A stretch of DNA of 64,000 nt from Arthrobacter ruber (GCF_002954225.1 NZ_PPTH01000014.1:62001-126000); one strand, 5' to 3'; positions 1 to 9,089 are shown, counted from the first letter of the stretch. Notes: generated from the letters alone by a model not told the origin. Numbers and translations: made by a program.

Positions 1-256
1 CGGCGGAGCCACGGTGGCCGCGGAGCACCTGGAACACCAGGCCCGCCCCGACTGCCACGAGCAGTGCGGACACGGCGAAGGGGAAGGCACGGGGCCCGAT
101 GTCACTGGCCGACGGCGGGGTCTGGATCCCCGCGCCGGCCACGAAGCCGACGACGCCGATGCTCACGATGAGCAGTGCGAAGACCAGCTCACCGATCGGC
201 TTGCCGGGAGCGGCGGCCGTGCCGCTCCCGGGGCTGTTCTGGACCGAGGTACTCAT
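1..256 (-). CDS. tctB: Tripartite tricarboxylate transporter small membrane subunit TctB (partial)
   Basis: Reading the minus strand from the ATG at 256 gives about 85 residues that run off the left edge. There is a short Ser/Gly/Ala-rich cytoplasmic start, a hydrophobic segment (ELVFALLIVSIGVVGFVAG), a loop containing SASDIGPRAFP and a second hydrophobic segment. The DIGPRxFP loop between the first two helices is characteristic of TctB, the small membrane subunit of solute-binding-protein-dependent tripartite tricarboxylate transporters. It begins two bases after the tctC stop, so the two genes are translationally linked; tctA should follow outside the window. The substrate (citrate or another carboxylate) cannot be read from the sequence. 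Confidence 0.85.
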   Translation of the reverse strand, partial: MSTSVQNSPGSGTAAAPGKPIGELVFALLIVSIGVVGFVAGAGIQTPPSASDIGPRAFPFAVSALLVAVGAGLVFQVLRGHRGSA

Positions 257-258
257 GG

Positions 259-1266
259 CTAGAGCAGGCCGATGTCGGTGAGGGTCGTCTTGACGCTGGC
301 GATGTCCTCGTCGAGGAAGCTCTGGAACTCCTCGCCGGTCAGGAAAGCGTCCGACCAGTTGTTCTCCTCGAGGGTGGCCTTCCAGGTGTCGGTCGCGTGC
401 AGGTCGGTCACGAGCTGCGTGAGCTTGTCGGCCTGGGCGTCGTCGATGTTCCCGGGGGCGACGACGCCGCGCCAGTTGGTCAGCACGAGGTCCACGCCCT
501 CCTCGGTGAGGGTCGGGGTGTCGGGCAGCTGCGGGGCGGCTTCCTCACCGGACACCGCGAGCGCCCGGAGCTTGCCGGCATCGACCTGCTCCGCGTACTC
601 GCCGACGCCGGAGATGCCGGCGTTGACCTTGTTGCCGAGCAGTGCGGCGAGCGATTCGCCACCACCGGAGTAGGGGATGTAGTTGAGGCTGTCCGGGGAG
701 ATACCGGCCTCCTTCAGGACCGAGCCGGCCAGGATGTGGTCGGCGCCGCCGGCCGAGCCGCCCGTGATGGAGACGCCCTTGCCCTTGGCCTCGATGTCGT
801 CGAGCAGGTCCTGGATGGTCTGGTACGGCGAATCCGCGGGGACCACGATCACGAGGGGCTCCTCGGTGAGGCGGGCGATCGGGGTGGTGTCCTCGATGCG
901 GGTGGCGGCGTTGTTGGTCTCCACGGCGCCGACCATCACGTAGCCCATGACCATCAGTGTGTTCGGGTCCGTCTCGGTGGCGAGCTGGGCGAGGCCGTTG
1001 GTGCCGCCGGCACCTCCGACGTTGACCACGGAGGCGTTGCCCACGAGGTCGTTCTCCTTGAGGTCCGTCTCGATGGCCCGGCCGGTCTGGTCCCAGCCTC
1101 CACCGGGATCGGCGGGGACCACGATGTTGAGTTTCTCGATCGTTCCTTCCGCGTCACCCGCGGTGGTGCTCTCCGTCATCGAGCCGCAGGCCGAGAGGGC
1201 CAGTGCGGAGACGAGGGCGAGTGAGGTGAGGGCCGAGCGGCGCGTCGTCGTGCGTTCGATCTTCAT
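259..1266 (-). CDS. tctC: TctC/Bug-family solute-binding lipoprotein
   Basis: 335 residues. A basic start and hydrophobic stretch end in the lipobox LSAC with Cys27 as the lipidation site, so the protein is expected to be anchored outside the membrane. After a Thr/Gly linker comes the Bug fold, recognisable from [19 protein letters not shown] near the start of the mature domain and from [13 protein letters not shown] and [13 protein letters not shown], which line the carboxylate-binding cleft in this family. It captures a di- or tricarboxylate for the TctAB membrane complex. It is the first gene of the tctCBA operon and is transcribed away from a CitA/CitB-type sensor pair, which is the usual regulatory arrangement for this transporter. 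Confidence 0.92.
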   Translation of the reverse strand: MKIERTTTRRSALTSLALVSALALSACGSMTESTTAGDAEGTIEKLNIVVPADPGGGWDQTGRAIETDLKENDLVGNASVVNVGGAGGTNGLAQLATETDPNTLMVMGYVMVGAVETNNAATRIEDTTPIARLTEEPLVIVVPADSPYQTIQDLLDDIEAKGKGVSITGGSAGGADHILAGSVLKEAGISPDSLNYIPYSGGGESLAALLGNKVNAGISGVGEYAEQVDAGKLRALAVSGEEAAPQLPDTPTLTEEGVDLVLTNWRGVVAPGNIDDAQADKLTQLVTDLHATDTWKATLEENNWSDAFLTGEEFQSFLDEDIASVKTTLTDIGLL

Positions 1267-1437
1267 GGGTGTCTCTTCCTTGAGATGTGATGTGTGTCAC
1301 CACTGCTGTCCTCAGGCTAGGAAGGGGACTGACCGGCGGTAAAGCATGCGGTCGTAGTGCTCGTATTGGTCTTTGTGGTCTCGGGGTACGGTTTGTCCGC
1401 TCCGGTGTGATGCGCCCGGGCGTGTCACACTAAGGGA
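1267..1437. promoter_or_regulatory. Divergent regulatory region between tctC and the sensor kinase gene
   Basis: This 171-base gap must carry the promoters of both the tctCBA operon (minus) and the two-component system (plus). It contains the related elements TGTGTGTCAC near 1290 and GTGTCACACT near 1422, the second partly palindromic (GTGTCACAC). The sequence TAAGGGA abuts the ATG at 1438, so translation may instead start at the second ATG at 1450, which has better spacing. No convincing -35/-10 pair was identified. Binding of the adjacent response regulator here is inference. Confidence 0.4.
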
Positions 1438-3039
1438 ATGATCAGGTCGATGTCGCTTCGATCACAGCTGTTCCTGCTGCAGCTGGCCATCGTTCTGATC
1501 ATCGTTGCCGTCGCCGGCTCGACGGCCGTCGCGATGCAGCGCCAGCAGATCCGGGAGCAGTACGAGGACCGCATGGTCGGTGTCGCCCAGTCGGTGGCCC
1601 AGCTGCCCTCCGTGATCGACGCCTTCGACGAGACGGATCCCAGCAAGACCATCCAGCCCATCGCCGACCTCATCCGCCAGTCCACCGGCGTGACCTATGT
1701 CGTCGTCACCGACGAGGACGGCATCCGCTACTCCCATCCGAATCCCGAGCTCATCGGCGAGATCGTGTCCACCGACCCGTCCATCCCGCTCTCCGGGAAG
1801 ACGTTCGTGGGCACCCAGACCGGCACGCTCGGTAAGTCCTGGCGCGTGAAGGTGCCCATTCTCGACGCCGACGGCAGCATCATCGGCACGGCGTCCGTCG
1901 GCACCCTCGAGTCGGAGCTCGACGCCGACCTCTACGAGGACCTGCCCCGCCTGCTGGCCTGGTTGATCGTGGCCGCGCTCGTCGGGTCCGCGGGGGCCAT
2001 CTGGATCTCCCGGCTCGTCTGGCGGCGCATCTACCGCCTCGAGCCCGAGGAGATCGCATCCCTCCTCGAGACACGCGACGCGATGATCCACGGCATCAGC
2101 GAGGGCATGGTCGCCGTCGACGAGCACCACCGGATCGCGTTGCTCAACGACGAGGCGAAGAGGCTGCTGGAGCTCGACGACGACGCCACGGGCCGGCTCG
2201 CGGCCGACGTCATGGAACCCGCCCTGGCGCAGCTCCTCACCGACCCCGCCGACACGGACGAGACAGTCCTGTCGGGCGAGCGGGTGCTCCTCGCCCGCAC
2301 TTCCGGCGCCCTCGTCGACGACAAACGCGTGGGCCGCGTGATGATCCTCCGCGACCGTACCGAGCTCTACCAGCTGCTGACCGACCTCGACGGCGAACGG
2401 GATGCCACCCAGGCGCTGCGGGCGCAGGCGCACGAGTTCGCCAACCGGATGCACACCATCTCCGGGCTGCTGGAGCTCGGCCGCACGCAGCAGGCCGTGG
2501 ACTTCATCTCGCGGTCCGGGCACGGCGGCTCGCTCGTGTCGGGCAGCATCGCGCCCGGCATCCAGGACCCTGACGCCGCGAGCCTGCTCATGACCAAGAG
2601 CACCATCGCCGCCGAGAAGGGCATCACCCTGACCATCGACGAGACCTCGGCGCTCGAGCCCGACGGCACCACCGACGTCGTCACCGTACTCGGCATCCTT
2701 CTCGACAACGCGATGGAGGCCGTGACCGGTAGCGGACGGCCGGACGGGCAGGTCGTGGTGCACCTCGCGGCGGACGACGACGCCGTCCGCATCACCGTCG
2801 CCGACAACGGCCCCGGCGTCGCACCGGAGGACGTCGACGGCATCTTCTCCTCCGGCTACTCGACCAAGGACGGCGGCCACACCGGGACGCGCGGGTTCGG
2901 CCTCGCGCTCGTGGACCGCATCGCCCGCCGCCGCAGCGGGCAGGTCGTCGTCGACGACTCCGAGCTCGGCGGCGCCGAGTTCACCGTCTGGCTCGCGCCG
3001 TCGCTCGCCGGCACCCGTCCTCCGCTGCGCGTGCCATGA
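1438..3039 (+). CDS. CitA/DcuS-type sensor histidine kinase for carboxylates
   Basis: 533 residues. A transmembrane helix (about 9-30) is followed by an extracytoplasmic PDC/CACHE-like sensor domain (about 35-172, with the typical VVVTDEDGIRYSHPNP segment), a second helix (about 175-195), a PAS-like region (about 210-310) and a transmitter. The dimerisation helix reads HEFANRMHTISGLLELG, the form specific to the CitA/DcuS/DpiB kinases, with His as phosphoacceptor. The ATP-binding domain has LDNAMEAV (N box), DNGPGV (G1) and GFGLALV (G2). Its stop overlaps the start of the response regulator by 4 bases. Opposite orientation to tctCB suggests that it senses the transported acid. Confidence 0.9.
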   Translation: MIRSMSLRSQLFLLQLAIVLIIVAVAGSTAVAMQRQQIREQYEDRMVGVAQSVAQLPSVIDAFDETDPSKTIQPIADLIRQSTGVTYVVVTDEDGIRYSHPNPELIGEIVSTDPSIPLSGKTFVGTQTGTLGKSWRVKVPILDADGSIIGTASVGTLESELDADLYEDLPRLLAWLIVAALVGSAGAIWISRLVWRRIYRLEPEEIASLLETRDAMIHGISEGMVAVDEHHRIALLNDEAKRLLELDDDATGRLAADVMEPALAQLLTDPADTDETVLSGERVLLARTSGALVDDKRVGRVMILRDRTELYQLLTDLDGERDATQALRAQAHEFANRMHTISGLLELGRTQQAVDFISRSGHGGSLVSGSIAPGIQDPDAASLLMTKSTIAAEKGITLTIDETSALEPDGTTDVVTVLGILLDNAMEAVTGSGRPDGQVVVHLAADDDAVRITVADNGPGVAPEDVDGIFSSGYSTKDGGHTGTRGFGLALVDRIARRRSGQVVVDDSELGGAEFTVWLAPSLAGTRPPLRVP

Positions 3040-3788
3040 GCGCCCCTGCTTTGATCCCCACGCTGGTGGTCGACGACGACCGCGAGGTGGCCGGCATCCA
3101 CACCGGCTTCCTGCTCGCGCACGGTGCGTTCGACGTCGTCGGCGCCGCACACACCGGAGCCCGTGCGCTCGAGCTCGCCGAGGCGCTGCGCCCGCGCCTC
3201 GTGCTGCTGGACATCCACCTGCCCGACATGACCGGCATCGACGTGCTGCGGACGCTGCGGAACCGACCCGGCGAGCCGCTCGACGTCATCGCGATCACCG
3301 CGGCCCGCGAGCTCGACACCGTACGGGCGGCCGTGGCCGGCGGGGTGCTGCACTACCTCGTGAAGCCGTTCAGCGCAGCGGTGCTGGGCCAGCGGCTGGA
3401 CTCCTACGTCGCGTACCGCCGCGAGCTCGACACCCACGCGGCCGACGGCTCCGCGGCGCTCGATCAGGGCCGCATCGACCAGCTGCTGCGGACGACGGCG
3501 GGGTCCGGTGCGGGCGGCGCGGGTGCGCCGTCCGGCACGGCGACCATCGTGACGCCGAAGGGCCTCTCGGCGCCGACCCTGGAGGCCGTCATGCTGGACC
3601 TGCGCGGTCATGGCCGTGGGACGTCGGCGTCCGATGTCGCCGAGCGGCTCGGTATGGCCCGCGTGAGCGCCCGGCGGTACCTCGAGTTCCTGGTCTCGCG
3701 GGGGCAGGCACGGATCGTCCCGCAGTACGGGTCGGCGGGCCGTCCCGAGAAGTTCTACGTCTGGACGGACGGCGCCTCCCGCGGCTGA
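3036..3788 (+). CDS. CitB/DcuR-type response regulator
   Basis: 250 residues, start ATG within an ATGA overlap with the kinase. The receiver domain (1-120) has the acidic pair in VVDDDREVAG, the phosphoacceptor Asp in VLLDIHLPDMTGIDVL and the conserved Lys in YLVKPFS. The output part (about 165-245) has a helix-turn-helix in GRGTSASDVAERLGMARVSA followed by RRYLEFLVSRGQARIVPQYG, as in the CitB/MalR/DcuR group. It probably activates tctCBA in response to the sensor. A low-complexity Gly/Ala linker lies at about 150-165. Confidence 0.9.
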   Translation: MSAPALIPTLVVDDDREVAGIHTGFLLAHGAFDVVGAAHTGARALELAEALRPRLVLLDIHLPDMTGIDVLRTLRNRPGEPLDVIAITAARELDTVRAAVAGGVLHYLVKPFSAAVLGQRLDSYVAYRRELDTHAADGSAALDQGRIDQLLRTTAGSGAGGAGAPSGTATIVTPKGLSAPTLEAVMLDLRGHGRGTSASDVAERLGMARVSARRYLEFLVSRGQARIVPQYGSAGRPEKFYVWTDGASRG

Positions 3789-3814
3789 GCGGGGACAGGC
3801 GGGCCGGGCCGGCG

Positions 3815-4948
3815 CTAGCGGCCTCCGACGACCACCGGTGAACAGCGCACCGCATCGCAGACCTGGTAGCGCACGGACGCCGATTTCGCCGTGGTCGAGG
3901 TTCCTCCCGTGTTCGGGACCGTGCTCCGGACCCCGTTGGTCAGCAGCGTCACGGAGGAGCCTGCGGCCCCCGACCAGCTGAGTGTCGTGGTGATGGTGCC
4001 GCGGGTCTTGGTGCTGGACGCGGCGAGCGTGATGGTCGCCGGAGCGGGGGTGGGCGCCGGCGCCACGACCGGCGGTGTCACGACCGGCGGTGCCGCGCGC
4101 GGAACGAAGGAGAAGTCGCGGACGACCACCTTCTCGGGAACGACGCGGGCGGGGTCCCCGCCGCCTCCGTCGGTCACCCAGAGGTTGAAGTGGACGGTCT
4201 CGCGGGCCGGTTCCGGGACCTTCTCACCCGCCAGGACCGTGCGCTTGAGGAGCTGGCCGGTGTAGCCCTCTCCCGCGAAGGTCTCGAAGGTGATCCTGTC
4301 CGGCTCCCACACCATCCTGTGCGTCAGGACCGGATGATCCGTGACCGCGAAGATCGCGGTGTCGTTCCCCACGCCCGGGCCCTTGCTCGCATCGAACCAG
4401 TAGCCGTGCCCCTGCGTGATCGGCCACACCTGACCGAAGCTGCTGCCACCACCCCACGAACTCGCCTCGCACAGGTCGATCTCGTTGAATCCGGGGGCGG
4501 CCGCGGGGTCGTAGGTGAAGAGGCACCCCCACACCACCTCCTTCTGCAGGGTGCTGAGGTCCTTCTCGATGGTGGTGCTGTAGGTGCCGTACCCGAAACC
4601 GTGGCGCGTCGTGTTGAACTCGGCCCCGATCGCCGAGCCACCGGTCGGGTTGGAGAGCGTCATGGTGACATGCCCGTTCGCATCGGGGTTGCTGACGTTC
4701 GCCGCGTCGAACTGCTTGTTGTAGTTGGGGGCACCGGTCCACCAGCGCTTCTCCCAGTTGAAGCCCTTCCAGGCGAAGTCGCCGACCGGCCCGGGGTCCA
4801 CGACGGCAGGCCTCGTCTCGCCGGCTTCGGCGGAGGTGGAGGCGGATACCGACACCGCCAGCAGGAGCGCGGTGAGCACGGAGGCGACGAGCGACGAGCG
4901 GCCGTCCGTCCGTCGGCGGGTCCGTGAGGTGACGGGCAGGAGGTTCAT
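3815..4948 (-). CDS. Secreted GH16-like glycoside hydrolase with C-terminal Ig-like domain
   Basis: 377 residues from the ATG at 4948; the open frame extends upstream to 5119 but the extra part is Arg-rich and precedes a normal signal peptide (twin-Arg-like basic start, hydrophobic core, cleavage after ASTSAEA). The central jelly-roll-like domain (about 52-275) contains the GH16 signature ExDxxE as NEIDLCEA (Glu156, Asp158, Glu161), which supplies nucleophile, helper and acid/base in that family. A Pro/Ala linker precedes a C-terminal beta domain (about 300-377) with two Cys in RYQVCDAVRCS. Substrate unknown; beta-glucans or galactans are usual. It converges on the response regulator gene. 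Confidence 0.75.
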   Translation of the reverse strand: MNLLPVTSRTRRRTDGRSSLVASVLTALLLAVSVSASTSAEAGETRPAVVDPGPVGDFAWKGFNWEKRWWTGAPNYNKQFDAANVSNPDANGHVTMTLSNPTGGSAIGAEFNTTRHGFGYGTYSTTIEKDLSTLQKEVVWGCLFTYDPAAAPGFNEIDLCEASSWGGGSSFGQVWPITQGHGYWFDASKGPGVGNDTAIFAVTDHPVLTHRMVWEPDRITFETFAGEGYTGQLLKRTVLAGEKVPEPARETVHFNLWVTDGGGGDPARVVPEKVVVRDFSFVPRAAPPVVTPPVVAPAPTPAPATITLAASSTKTRGTITTTLSWSGAAGSSVTLLTNGVRSTVPNTGGTSTTAKSASVRYQVCDAVRCSPVVVGGR

Positions 4949-5191
4949 GCGGGGAGCCTTCGCTGTTCGGTAGCCCGGCGGACCGCGTGGGTCCCGTGGC
5001 TTTGCGTCGCCGGTTCGCACCGGGTTTGCCCTTGTCGCTGAGCGGTCGTGCCAGCGGCGCCGCCGGACGCGCTGCACGATGTCCGCCGGCCCCTCCATCG
5101 TCCTGCAGACGTGCGCCAAGGACCCCGTCCTTCAGCGCAGATCTTGCTCAGATTTGGCGCAGGTCCCTACGAACACGCCCCGGGGTCCGGG

Positions 5192-5674
5192 CTAGCCGGC
5201 TCCACGCCAGATGCGCCGCCAGAAGGAGGGCCGAGGCTGCTCGGGCGGTGCGGCGTCCTCGGCCGCACGGCGCGCCGCAGCCCTGCGTTCGCGCCAGAGC
5301 TCCACCTCGGCGTCCACGTCGCGGAGCTTCGTGATGACGGGCGGGCCCCCGAGGAGCTGACGCCTCGCGTCGATCACTCGGTAGTTGAAGTCCTCGAGCA
5401 CCTCGCGGACCTGCTTCTCGGTGTACTGGCGGTCGAGGCGGTCGTCGAGTTCCGCGTCCTCCGTGCGCAGCAGGATGGCGCGGGGGCCGAGGCCCGTGAT
5501 GTTCTCGCGTTGGATCAGGCCCTTGACCCACCAGTCGGGGTCGTGGGCCTCCCCCAGCCCCGGGATGGGCTTGCCGGCGAGCGCCAGGTCGTCGAAGTCA
5601 CCGCGTGCCACGGCCTGGTCCACGATGAGCCGCGCCCGCTTGACCTCGTCCTCGCCCGCGCGCAGCGGCGCCAT
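5192..5674 (-). CDS. DUF1992 (DnaJ-C28-like) conserved protein, start uncertain
   Basis: 160 residues from the only in-frame ATG at 5674. The stretch VDQAVARGDFDDLALAGKPI followed by DPDWWVKGLIQREN is the core of the DUF1992 family, which is widespread and of unknown function (in eukaryotes it is found in DNAJC28). Coding-like sequence continues upstream in the same frame (ENEERLRKAAQYRAARSG...) to about 5815, but no ATG, GTG or TTG occurs there; the frame is open back to the alpha-glucosidase stop. The true protein may therefore be longer and start at a rare codon, for example ATC near 5828. Confidence 0.8.
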   Translation of the reverse strand: MAPLRAGEDEVKRARLIVDQAVARGDFDDLALAGKPIPGLGEAHDPDWWVKGLIQRENITGLGPRAILLRTEDAELDDRLDRQYTEKQVREVLEDFNYRVIDARRQLLGGPPVITKLRDVDAEVELWRERRAAARRAAEDAAPPEQPRPSFWRRIWRGAG

Positions 5675-5921
5675 CTCGCCGTTGGCCGCGTCGCCGTCGT
5701 TCTGGCGTTCGAGCTCGGCGAGCGCGTCGTCCGCATCCCGGGCCCCGCTGCGGGCAGCGCGGTACTGGGCCGCCTTGCGCAGCCTCTCCTCGTTCTCCTG
5801 GGAACCGCTGATGCCGCTACCCTTCGCCTGGTCGTGCCGTCCTCCCCAGTATTCCGAGGTCCCTGCCGGGCCCGCAACCGATTCTCCTGCGGACGAACGG
5901 CCCTTCCACCCGGCAGGGACG

Positions 5922-5957
5922 ACGACGGCGGGCCACTTCCGAACGGGCCCGCCGTCG
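5922..5957 (-). terminator. Rho-independent-like hairpin after the alpha-glucosidase gene
   Basis: A perfect 13-base-pair stem (ACGACGGCGGGCC at 5922-5934 pairing with 5945-5957) closes a 10-base loop. It lies 12 bases beyond the stop of the alpha-glucosidase gene. There is no clear U tract, as is common in high-GC actinobacteria. Confidence 0.7.
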
Positions 5958-5968
5958 TTGGACTCCTG

Positions 5969-7672
5969 CTACACGAGCCAGGCGGTGGTGTCGCCCGGCA
6001 GCCTGCCGTCCTCGAGCGGTGAGCTGCTCAGCAGCACGGTGCCGGCGGGCAGGTCCACCGTGGCCGGGCCGAAATTGGTGACGCTGTGCCAGCCGCCGGG
6101 ACGCGTGAAGTGCAGGACGTCGGCCGAAGGCTCGTCGACCCACTCGAAGTCCTCCTCGCCCTGCAGCTCGCGGCGCAGTTCGAGTGCACGGCGGTAGAAG
6201 CCGAGGTGGGAGGAGGGGTCCGCTTCCTGCACCTCGACGGCGTAGTCCCCGAACCACGCGGGCTGCGGCAGGTGCGCTCCGCCGAAGCCGAAACCGAAGG
6301 ATTCGCCGTCGCGCGTCCACGGCAGCGGCACGCGGCACCCGTCACGCCCCACGTCCACGCCCCTGTTGCGGAAGAACGTGGGGTCCTGGCGGTCCTCCTC
6401 GGCGATGTCGGCCACCTCGTGCAGGCCGAGCTCCTCCCCCTGGTACAGGTAGGCGGAGCCGGGCAGGGCGAGCATGAGCTGCGAGACGGCACGCGCACGG
6501 CGCTCCCCGAGCGCGCGGTCGAGCTCCGGCTCGGTGCCGCCGCTCATGAGCCACGCGCCGCCGTCCTGGCCGTCGTCGCTGTCGGCTCCGACGGGAGGCA
6601 GCCCGTAACGCGTCGCGTGCCGGACGACGTCGTGGTTGGAGAACACCCAGGTGGACGACGCCCCCGAGGACGTCGCCTCGACGAGGTTCTTCGTGATGAT
6701 CTCCCGGAACTGGCGGGGGTTCCAGTCGGCCTTGAGGAGGTCGAAGTTGAACGCCTGGCCGAGGCCGTCGGGGCTGGCGTAGCGCGCCCGGCGGTCGGCG
6801 TGCACCCAGGCCTCGGCGACGGCGGTGCGCGGCGGCGTGTACTCGTTGAAGACCGTGCGCCATTCGGCGAAGACCTCGTGCACCTCGTCGCGGTCCCAGA
6901 AGGGGTGCTCCCCCAGATTGTTCCCGCCCTGGGGGCCGAGCTCGGCCTTGGACGGCAGCGGCTCGGTCAGGTCCTTGGTGAGGGCGTGCGCCACGTCCAC
7001 GCGGAAGCCGTCCACGCCGCGGTCGGACCAGAAGCGCAGGGTCTTCAGGAAGTCGTCGCGGACCTCGCGGTTGTCCCAGTTCAGGTCAGGCTGCTCGCGG
7101 GCGAAGATGTGCATGTACCACTGGCCGTCCTCCGTGCGCTCCCAGGCGGGGCCGCCGAACACCGAGTCCCAGTCCGAGGGCGGCCGGGAGCCGTCGGGGC
7201 CGAGCCCGTCGCGGAAGATGTAGCGGTCGCGGGCGGCGGATCCCTTCGGCGAGGCCAGCGCCTCCTGGAACCACTCATGGAGGTTCGAGGTGTGGTTGGG
7301 CACGATGTCGGCAATGAGCTTGATGCGGGCCTCGTGCAGCGCAGCGATCATCTCGTCGAAGTCGGCGAGGGTGCCGAGCTTTGGGTCCACGTCGCGGTAG
7401 TCGTCGACGTCGTACCCGCCGTCGGCGAGCGCGGACGGGTAGAACGGGCTGAGCCAGACGGCGTCCACGCCGAGGGACTTCAGGTACGGGATCCGGGACG
7501 TGATGCCCTTCAGGTCACCGATGCCGTCGCCGTTCGAGTCGGCGAAGCTCCGCGGGTAGATCTGGTAGACGGAGGCCTGGCGCCACCAGTTCGGATCCTC
7601 CATCGTCGCGGCGAGCGCCGCGGCGGGGGCGTCGACGGCGGATTCGAGGTCGGGGTTGACGGTGGAAGTCAC
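5969..7672 (-). CDS. Alpha-glucosidase, GH13 family
   Basis: 567 residues from the GTG at 7672, preceded by AAAAGGAC; an upstream ATG at 7756 lies inside the promoter/operator and is rejected. The sequence opens with WWRQASVYQIYPRSFADSNG, the hallmark of GH13 alpha-glucosidases and oligo-1,6-glucosidases. Catalytic residues are visible: Asp nucleophile in GFRVDVAHAL, Glu acid/base in AVAEAWV, and the transition-state Asp in FSNHDVVRHATR; DIVPNHTS is conserved region I. No signal peptide, so it acts on imported maltose or oligosaccharides. It is divergent from a ROK regulator and has a palindromic operator over its promoter. Confidence 0.92.
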   Translation of the reverse strand: MTSTVNPDLESAVDAPAAALAATMEDPNWWRQASVYQIYPRSFADSNGDGIGDLKGITSRIPYLKSLGVDAVWLSPFYPSALADGGYDVDDYRDVDPKLGTLADFDEMIAALHEARIKLIADIVPNHTSNLHEWFQEALASPKGSAARDRYIFRDGLGPDGSRPPSDWDSVFGGPAWERTEDGQWYMHIFAREQPDLNWDNREVRDDFLKTLRFWSDRGVDGFRVDVAHALTKDLTEPLPSKAELGPQGGNNLGEHPFWDRDEVHEVFAEWRTVFNEYTPPRTAVAEAWVHADRRARYASPDGLGQAFNFDLLKADWNPRQFREIITKNLVEATSSGASSTWVFSNHDVVRHATRYGLPPVGADSDDGQDGGAWLMSGGTEPELDRALGERRARAVSQLMLALPGSAYLYQGEELGLHEVADIAEEDRQDPTFFRNRGVDVGRDGCRVPLPWTRDGESFGFGFGGAHLPQPAWFGDYAVEVQEADPSSHLGFYRRALELRRELQGEEDFEWVDEPSADVLHFTRPGGWHSVTNFGPATVDLPAGTVLLSSSPLEDGRLPGDTTAWLV

Positions 7673-7758
7673 GGGACGGGGTCCTTTTCGGGGATCGGTG
7701 AGGCGGACGTCGAGCAACCAGCCATCGCCGGAAGGAAGCCAACGGGATCGCTCCAATA

Positions 7759-7775
7759 ATTTTTACGGTAGAAAT
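7759..7775. promoter_or_regulatory. 17-bp palindromic operator between alpha-glucosidase and ROK genes
   Basis: ATTTTTACGGTAGAAAT is a dyad around the central G at 7767 with seven of eight arm positions complementary. It is an AT-rich island in very GC-rich DNA and covers the -10 hexamer of the alpha-glucosidase promoter. The obvious ligand is the divergent ROK repressor; ROK regulators such as NagC/Mlc bind AT-flanked sites of this kind. Binding is inferred. Confidence 0.6.
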
Positions 7776-7789
7776 AAGAACGGCGTCAA
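7760..7789 (-). promoter_or_regulatory. Probable promoter of the alpha-glucosidase gene
   Basis: On the minus strand, TTGACG (7789-7784) is followed after 18 bases by TAAAAA (7765-7760). This gives a leader of roughly 80 bases before the GTG at 7672. The -10 is overlapped by the palindrome at 7759-7775. Confidence 0.55.
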
Positions 7790-7894
7790 CCGCCGGACTC
7801 CCGCCCGGAACAGCTCGGTTCCGCATTGACATCACCTCGACGTAGGGTTCTCAGCACCACCCCACACAACATGCCTGCCTGCGAACGGAATGCC

Positions 7895-9034
7895 ATGGAC
7901 GCGGTCACCTCGCTCGCCCCCTCCAGCCCGGCCCGAGCACTCGCACGCGAGGTCCTGATCCGCGGGCCGATCTCGCGCGGCGACCTCGCGGCACGCCTCG
8001 GGCTCTCGGTGGCGAGCCTCACACGCCTCAGCCGGCCGCTCCTCGACTCCGGCGTCCTCCGCGAAGCGGACGAAGCCGCGAGCACCTCGATCGGACGCCC
8101 CATCCGCCCCCTCGAGGTCAGCCCCGAGAGCCACCGGTTCGTGGGCGTGAAGCTTACCGGGGACAGCGCCGCGGCTGTCGCCACCGACCTCAGGTCCGAT
8201 GTCATCGGCTCGAGCGAGCGCCCCCTGCGGAGCCACGGTGTCGAGGACGTGGTGGGGACCATCGCCGACGCCGTCGCGGACCTCGGCGCGCCCGGCGACT
8301 TCAGCGGTATCGGCGTCAGCATCGGTGGCAAGGTGGGGCCCGGCGACATGGTGCTGCGTGCACCCTTCCTCGGGTGGCGCGACGTCCCCCTCGCCGCCCT
8401 CCTGCAGGAGCGGACCGGCCTGCCCGTCGCCGTCGAGAACGACGTCGTGGCCCTCACCGTGGCTGAACAGTGGTTCGGCGCGGGGCGCGGCGAGAAGGAC
8501 TTCGCCGTCCTGACCGTGGGGGCCGGGGTGGGCTACGGGCTGGTCGTCAATGACGCCGTCATCGCGCCGCCCGACGCCGGCCTGGGCCTCGTGGGCCACT
8601 TCCCTCTCGAGGCCTCCGGGCCACGCTGCAGCGAGGGGCACCGCGGTTGCGCCTCCGCCGTGCTCACCATTCCCGGCATCTGCTCCCGGTTCGCCGCCTC
8701 CACGGGGCAGCAGGCGCCCTACGCGGCGATCCTCGCACTCGCGGCGGAGCGCCACCCCGCCGCCTCGGAGATCGTCGACACCGCCGGCGCAGCCCTCGGC
8801 ACGCTGGTCTCGGCGGTCGCGAACCTGACGATGGTGGAGCTCGTCATCCTGTCGGGCGAGGGCATGGACCTCGCGGACGTGGCAGCCGCTTCCCTGCACG
8901 GGTCCATCACCCGCCATCGCGATCCCGAAGCCACGGCCGTCCGGCTGAGCCGGCAGCCCTCGGATTTCGCACAGTGGGCGAGGGGAGCCGCTGCCGTCGC
9001 CATCCAGCGCACCATTCTCGGGACGCTGCGCTGA
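7895..9034 (+). CDS. ROK family transcriptional regulator
   Basis: 379 residues from ATG 7895 (ATG 7871 in frame is an alternative; neither has a strong ribosome site, and an ATT further upstream is unlikely). The N-terminal winged helix-turn-helix is seen in GPISRGDLAARLGLSVASLTRL. The ROK sugar-binding domain follows, with GIGVSIGGKVGP (phosphate-binding-like loop), the ENDV segment and the zinc-type motif in degenerate form (RCSEGHRGCASA, Cys and His retained). It lacks a clear kinase active site, so it is a regulator rather than a sugar kinase. The divergent alpha-glucosidase gene is its likely target, with a glucoside or maltose-type sugar as inducer. Confidence 0.85.
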   Translation: MDAVTSLAPSSPARALAREVLIRGPISRGDLAARLGLSVASLTRLSRPLLDSGVLREADEAASTSIGRPIRPLEVSPESHRFVGVKLTGDSAAAVATDLRSDVIGSSERPLRSHGVEDVVGTIADAVADLGAPGDFSGIGVSIGGKVGPGDMVLRAPFLGWRDVPLAALLQERTGLPVAVENDVVALTVAEQWFGAGRGEKDFAVLTVGAGVGYGLVVNDAVIAPPDAGLGLVGHFPLEASGPRCSEGHRGCASAVLTIPGICSRFAASTGQQAPYAAILALAAERHPAASEIVDTAGAALGTLVSAVANLTMVELVILSGEGMDLADVAAASLHGSITRHRDPEATAVRLSRQPSDFAQWARGAAAVAIQRTILGTLR

Positions 9035-9089
9035 CGTGCACGGCCGCTGGTCACGGAATTATTACGGCGCGCCGGTCCTTGCACCCGGT

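Noticed and set aside
175-1224. A 349-residue plus-strand frame over tctC
   Set aside because: Mirror of the tctC gene; no recognisable motif.
1462-3150. A 562-residue minus-strand frame opposite the sensor kinase
   Set aside because: Low-complexity Arg/Gly/Asp text, no domain; the plus strand has clear kinase motifs.
7827-7855. TTGACA as a promoter for the ROK gene
   Set aside because: The -35 is perfect but no acceptable -10 is found at 16-18 bases; kept only as a possibility.
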